Positions 59,733 to 64,000 of a stretch of 64,000 nt of DNA are shown in pieces (the stretch's first letter is position 1; every line of letters starts with the position of its first letter). The stretch spans positions 1,178,001 through 1,242,000 of the forward strand of contig NZ_JAKWBL010000004.1 of NCBI RefSeq assembly GCF_022513635.1, given 5' to 3'. The position numbers and the translations under genes are program-made. The notes below the pieces were generated by a model. The model was not told the origin of the DNA. It made no database searches and saw only the letters and a list, made by a program, of their open reading frames with translations. The DNA comes from Paraniabella ginsengisoli. GTDB lineage: Bacteria; Bacteroidota; Bacteroidia; Chitinophagales; Chitinophagaceae.

Positions 59733-60856
59733 ATGAACGCTTTACTTGGAGTTATTTTTCATTTTATTGGAGGTTTTGCTTCGGGAAGCTTCTATATCCC
59801 CTATAAAAAGTAAAAGGCTGGGCCTGGGAATCTTACTGGCTTGTGGGCGGTTTGTTTTCGTGGCTCATTGTTCCGCCAATTGCGGCATGGCTTACCATTC
59901 CCAATTTTACTGAAATCATTAGCCAGGCTGGTGGTTCTACGCTTGGTTTTGCGTTTCTGTTTGGATTGCTTTGGGGTATTGGCGGCTTAACTTATGGGTT
60001 GGGCGTTCGTTATTTGGGCGTATCATTAGGCAGCAGTATTATCCTTGGTTTGTCTATGGTTTTTGGAGCCTTAATGCCTGCTATTTATTATCAGTTTACA
60101 CCAGCAGATGGAAAAGATACGATCGGGTTATTAACGGGAACCAGTTGGGGGCAAACGGTTTTAGCGGGGTTATTGGTTTGTATTATTGGTATTGTTATGT
60201 GCGGCAAGGCCGGCGTGATGAAAGAAAAGGAGCTGAAAGGCAGTGCGCTCGCCAACTCAGATCCACATGCAGTTGGTAACGCTGACACAGAAGCACATCT
60301 TTCGGGGAAGGATGAATACAAATTTGGATTGGGTATCGCCGTAGCCATCGTTTCTGGTATATTGAGTGCCTGTTTCAACTTTGGAATAGAGGCAGCCAAG
60401 CCAATGGCAAACGTTGCTAACGAACTTTGGAAAGCCGCTAATCCTAATCAGGGCGAGTTCTTATTTCAGAACAATGTTTCTTATATCATTATTTTATGGG
60501 GCGGACTCACCACCAATCTCATTTGGTGTTTAATCCTAAATGCACGTAACAAAACTTTTAAGGATTATACAAATAATAAAACACCCATTCTCTCTAATAT
60601 TATTTTCTGTGCATTGGCAGGAACAACCTGGTTTTTGCAATTCTTCTTTTATGGTATGGGAGAAAGCAAAATGGGTAACGGCCCCAGTTCGTGGATATTA
60701 CACATGGCTTTTATTATTTTAATAGCAAATGTGTGGGGATTAATATTAAAAGAATGGAAAGGCGTAAGTAAAAAAACGATGTTTACTGTTATCGCAGGTA
60801 TCGTCGTTATTTTATTATCGGTTTTATTAGTTGGCTTGGGTAATTCATTAAAATAA
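59733..60856 (+). CDS. rhaT: L-rhamnose/H+ symporter, RhaT family (one frameshift)
   Basis: Imports L-rhamnose. The N-terminus MNALLGVIFHFIGGFASGSF, then YIPYKK, matches RhaT; one A is missing near 59808, after which it continues VKGWAWESYWLVGG. About ten membrane helices follow, with LLWGIGGLTYGLGVRYLGVS and the C-terminal LQFFFYGMGESKMG typical of the family. Joined length is about 374 residues. First gene of the rhamnose block. Confidence 0.9.
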
Positions 60857-61137
60857 CTTCTCCCTCTCCTTTAGGAGAGGATAGGGGTGAGGTTTTATGA
60901 ATCCGGCTGAAGTACAGATGGCATCGGTATTTCCGCCAGCTGGCGGATCGGTTTATCGTCCCGATTATGTGGCATCACATTCGTGGCAGTTTATCCTGAG
61001 CCTGCCCGGATGATCGGTCGGGCTTGTCGAAGGATCGCACTCTTGTACTGTAGAATATGAATCAATAATATAAAAGAGATATTTAAAAACTCAGGATCTC
61101 ACTCCCCTCTCCTATAGGAGAGGGTTGGGGGTGAGGT
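60857..61137. repeat. Stacked intergenic repeats between rhaT and the aldolase gene
   Basis: From left to right: a tccctctcctttaggagagg hairpin with ggtgagg tail (60860-60892), a family A copy with nested ccgccagctggcgg (60899-60968), a partial TGAGCCTGCC palindrome (60984-61033), a family A end block (61033-61066, ggatcgcactcttgtactgt then agaatatga) and a second ctctcctataggagag hairpin with gggtgagg tail (61100-61136). No gene seen. Confidence 0.7.
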
Positions 61138-61150
61138 CAAAACAAGAATT

Positions 61151-63270
61151 ATGGCAACAGACACTAAAACTTTCAAACATGTAAGTTATTTATGGGACGA
61201 GGCAAAAGCTGCTGAACTCGCGGGAGATGAAGTAGCATTGCTGATCTATCGTTCTAACTTGTTGGGTGCAGATCTTCGCCTTACCAACTATGGTGGTGGC
61301 AATACATCCTGCAAGGCAATGGCTAAAGACCCTTTAACTGGTGAAGAAACAGAGATTATGTGGGTTAAAGGTAGCGGCGGAGATTTGGGTACACTTACCA
61401 AAAACGGGCTTGCAGCGTTATATGTAGATAAACTGCGCAGCCTCAAAAATGTATATCGCGGACTGGAGTATGAAGATGAAATGGTTGAATTATTTAATCA
61501 TTGTATTTACGACCTAAACTCCAAAGCGCCTTCGATCGATACACCTTTGCATGGGTTTCTGCCTTTTAAACATATAGACCATTTACATCCAGATGCAGCG
61601 ATTGCAATTGCGGCAGCAAAAGACGGAAAAAAATCACAGAAGAATTATTTGGTGGTACCATTGGTTGGGTGCCTTGGCAAAAACCGGGTTTTGAGTTGGG
61701 TTTAATGCTCAAAAAGTGTTTGGACGAAAATCCTGGTATCCGCGGCATTATGTTAGGCTCACATGGTTTATTTACCTGGGGCGATACCGCTTATGAAAGT
61801 TACATCAACACACTTGAAGTAATCGAAAAATGTGCGGAATATATTGAACAAAATTTGGGTAAGAAAGGGCCGGTTTTTGGTGGCGAAAAAATACAGTCCG
61901 TAGCTAAAGAAGAGCGCTTGAAAAAAGCATCTGAACTGGCTCCTGTACTTCGCGGCTTCTGTTCTTCAAAAGTTAAGATGATTGGTCACTTTACAGATGA
62001 TGATCGTGTGTTGCAATACATTAATTCTAACGACCTGGAAAGATTAGCCCCGTTGGGAACTTCTTGCCCCGATCACTTTCTTCGTACCAAGATCAGCCCA
62101 TTGGTTTTAAATCTTTCAACTGAAGAAAACCTGGAAGATGTGGCTGCAATTAAAGAGAAGATCGCTCCATTGTTTGATGACTATCGCAACATGTATGAGC
62201 AGTATTACAATACCTGTAAACATCCGAACAGCCCAGCCATCCGCGACGCGAATCCGGTAATTATTATTTATCCGGGTGTAGGAATGTTTGCTTTCGCAAA
62301 AGATAAGCAAACAGCACGTGTTGCTGCTGAGTTTTATACCAATGCCATTAACGTAATGCGTGGCGCGGAAGCTATTTCTGAATATACGTCTCTCCCAAGG
62401 CAGGAAGCTTTCAATATTGAATACTGGTTATTGGAAGAGGCAAAGCTGCAACGCATGCCGAAGCCTAAACCTTTAAGCGGACGTGTGGCGCTGATCACCG
62501 GTAGCGGTGGCGGTATTGGTAAAGCTATTGCTAAGAAATTTGCACAGGAAGGTGCATGCGTTATCATCAACGATATCAATGAAGAGCGCATCAATGCTAC
62601 AACCGAAGAGTTTCAAAAAGCATTTGGTAAAGATTCTACCGCTTCGGTGGTATTAAATGTAACAGATCCGGTTTCAATTGCTACCGCGATGGAAAGTACA
62701 GCGCTTGCATTTGGTGGTGTTGATATTATTATAAACAATGCTGGCATCAGTATATCAAAAAGTATTACGGAACATTCTATTGAAGAGTGGGACAGGCTTT
62801 ATGATATTTTGGTTAAGGGCCAGTTTATGGTTTCAAAAGAAGCGGTAAAGATCATGCGCAAGCAAAACATTGGCGGTGATATTATCAATATTGTTTCTAA
62901 AAACTCTATTGTAGCCGGGCCTAACAATGCGGGTTATGGTTCTGCAAAAGCAGCGCAGGCGCATCTTTCAAGGTTATTGTCAGCAGAATTAGGGGGAGAT
63001 AAAATACGTGTGAATACGGTAAATCCAGATGCGGTGATTTCTGATTCGAATATCTGGGCTGGCGGCTGGGCCGAAGGTCGTGCCAAAGCTTACGGTATCA
63101 CCGTGGAAGAATTACCGGCTTATTATGCTAAGCGTACATTAATGAACGAAATTATTTTACCTGATGATATAGCTAATGCCTGCTTTGTATTTGTAAGCGG
63201 CTTGCTTAATAAATCAACTGGTAATATATTGAATGTAGATGGTGGAGTGGCGCAGGCTTTTGTGCGATAG
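61151..63270 (+). CDS. rhaD: Bifunctional rhamnulose-1-phosphate aldolase / lactaldehyde-type alcohol dehydrogenase (one frameshift)
   Basis: A fusion of a class II aldolase/adducin domain (residues about 1-430: YGGGNTSCKAM, MWVKGSGGDLG, HGFLPFKHIDHLHPDA with metal-binding His residues) and a C-terminal short-chain dehydrogenase (about 440-706: ALITGSGGGIGKAIA, NNAGIS, YGSAKAA with Tyr/Lys, NVDGGVAQAF). It cleaves rhamnulose-1-phosphate and processes lactaldehyde. One A is missing near 61631: KDGKK then ITEELFGGTIGWVPWQKPGF. Joined length is about 707 residues, as for this fused family. Confidence 0.93.
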
Positions 63271-63278
63271 AGTTCTAT

Positions 63279-63313
63279 AAGGCCTTCGAGGTTTTAAAAA
63301 CCTGGAAGGTCTT
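63279..63313. terminator. Palindrome, family D copy 4
   Basis: aaggccttcgaggttttaaa faces aacctggaaggtctta, just after the aldolase stop codon. Imperfect arms. Confidence 0.55.
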
Positions 63314-63367
63314 AGTTTAGGTTATTGTGAGTAATGTTTCAACACCTATCAAGAGTTTTATCTCCTG

Positions 63368-63527
63368 CTCCCCTCTCCGCCGGAGAGGGGCTGGGGAGAG
63401 GCCGAGTCTTCATATAGCAAAGCAACAAGGGTTGGTGATTTTCCAGTCTGCCGACCCGTTTTTTTAATTATTAAGGAAATCGCCTGGAGGCGATAACATA
63501 GTAATTCGAGGCGAAGACGCCTCGAAT
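63368..63527. repeat. Repeat-filled gap after the aldolase gene
   Basis: Holds cccctctccgccggagaggg (63370-63389), cgcctggaggcg (63481-63492) and a perfect hairpin attcgaggcg / cgcctcgaat (63504-63527). Together with the next two repeats it explains most of the 479-bp gap 63271-63749; no gene was seen there. Confidence 0.65.
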
Positions 63528-63589
63528 AGCCAATGCACCTCGCCTTACCAAAGGCTTGGATGTTATATGACGCGTGCGAAGCAGGGGTT

Positions 63590-63640
63590 GTGAAGCCCCA
63601 AGGGCTTCAATATTAATGGCCGCCAATCAAATTGGCGGAT
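63590..63640. repeat. Intergenic double palindrome, family B copy 3
   Basis: gaagccccaagggcttc, then ccgccaatcaaattggcgg; the best-conserved copy. Confidence 0.8.
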
Positions 63641-63656
63641 AAAAGATGAGATTTGT

Positions 63657-63716
63657 ATTGAAGCTGAATGGAGCGTCGCAATTTCGATGAGATATATGCT
63701 ACAGCTGGTTCAATAA
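63657..63716 (-). repeat. Dispersed repeat, family A copy 10
   Basis: The minus strand reads attgaaccagctgtagcata, tatctcatcgaaattgcgac, gctccattcagcttcaa. Next to the start of the rhamnose isomerase gene. Confidence 0.75.
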
Positions 63717-63749
63717 AAATATTAATAAAATTGTATTAAATTTTGATCT

Positions 63750-64000
63750 ATGATTTTAAATAAAGCGCAGATAGATGCACATAACGAAAAACGCTTAGCG
63801 CAACATAAAAGAGCTTTTGATTTTGTATCTGGCGAATTGCCTGATGCGGAGGCTATTATCAGGAAGCTGGTAGATTTTCAAGTAGCCATTCCTTCATGGG
63901 CTTTGGGAAGCGGAGGTACAAGATTTGGTCGTTTTAGCGGCGGCGGTGAGCCGTCAACGTTAGAAGAAAAAATAGAAGATATTGGTTTGCTGCATCAGCT
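63750..64000 (+). CDS. rhaI: L-rhamnose isomerase, RhaI type (N-terminal part, cut by window edge)
   Basis: Isomerises L-rhamnose to L-rhamnulose. The 83 visible residues start MILNKAQIDAHNEKRLAQHK and include FQVAIPSWALGSGGTRFGRF and GGGEPSTLEEKIEDIGLLHQ (partly quoted), close to the Pseudomonas-stutzeri-type rhamnose isomerase (TIM barrel) rather than E. coli RhaA. Context after rhaT and the aldolase supports this. A rhamnulokinase is not in the window and may follow. Confidence 0.78.
   Translation, partial: MILNKAQIDAHNEKRLAQHKRAFDFVSGELPDAEAIIRKLVDFQVAIPSWALGSGGTRFGRFSGGGEPSTLEEKIEDIGLLHQ

Noticed and set aside
1..64000. CRISPR array
   Set aside because: The repeats are palindromic, intergenic and scattered; there is no regular spacer arrangement and no cas gene.
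1..64000. tRNA or rRNA genes, prophage or integrase
   Set aside because: No cloverleaf with a T-loop signature, no ribosomal RNA sequence and no phage or transposase domains were found by eye; a tRNAscan or ISfinder run could still find weak ones.

Overview
The window comes from a Bacteroidota genome, most likely Chitinophagaceae or a near relative. The evidence is the low G+C, -7 promoter boxes of the TAnnTTTG type, a short RpoD-type sigma factor with a Bacteroidota-style N-terminus, lipoproteins with loose lipoboxes, HU-CCDC81-like and VIT/vWA proteins, and many short palindromic intergenic repeats. No rRNA, tRNA, CRISPR array, phage or transposase gene was recognised.

Layout. 1-15.9 kb: a pectin/galacturonate block, all on the + strand. 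It holds a GH28 polygalacturonase, a GH105 unsaturated-uronyl hydrolase carrying an extra C-terminal domain, a lipoprotein paralogue of that domain, then uxaB, uxaA, uxaC, kduD, kduI, kdgK, a YhcH/YiaL protein, a KDPG aldolase and an ExuT-type transporter. Together these turn saturated and 4,5-unsaturated galacturonate into pyruvate and glyceraldehyde-3-phosphate. 15.9-32 kb: housekeeping and mixed genes (GNAT, Ig-like secreted protein, Hsp20, bacilliredoxin, Lgt, RpoD, sugar-nucleotide reductase-like SDR, CtlX, arginine deiminase, EamA transporter, E2 acyltransferase, CinA, PBP4-type carboxypeptidase). 32-38 kb: aldo/keto reductase, a lipocalin-like secreted protein, and a tandem DUF1080 protein divergent from a Tat-exported Gfo/Idh/MocA oxidoreductase. 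38-43.6 kb: a thioesterase/M50 protease/DoxX group, an HU-like membrane protein and a CPA2 antiporter. 43.8-46.4 kb: a second uronate pair (GH105 plus an alginate-lyase-family lipoprotein). 46.6-59.6 kb: acyltransferase 3, rpmI-rplT, arginine decarboxylase, VIT/vWA protein, META lipoprotein, MscS-like channel, fusA, PlsC. 59.7 kb to the end: rhamnose catabolism (RhaT, aldolase-dehydrogenase fusion, start of a rhamnose isomerase). The galacturonate and rhamnose blocks together suit growth on rhamnogalacturonan.

Sequence quality. About 30 genes, including single-copy essential ones (fusA, rpoD, rplT, lgt), are interrupted by one-base shifts. Most are losses of one base in an A or T run; a few are gains. 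I read these as consensus errors from an error-prone assembly and report the rejoined genes. They should not be called pseudogenes without checking the reads.

Intergenic DNA is rich in repeats: a roughly 60-70 bp dispersed family (11 or more copies), a GAAG..CTTC/CCGCCAAT..ATTGGCGG family (3 copies), two copies of a roughly 110 bp MITE-like element with terminal inverted repeats, terminator-like palindromes, and a tandem leader-like duplication beside hsp20.
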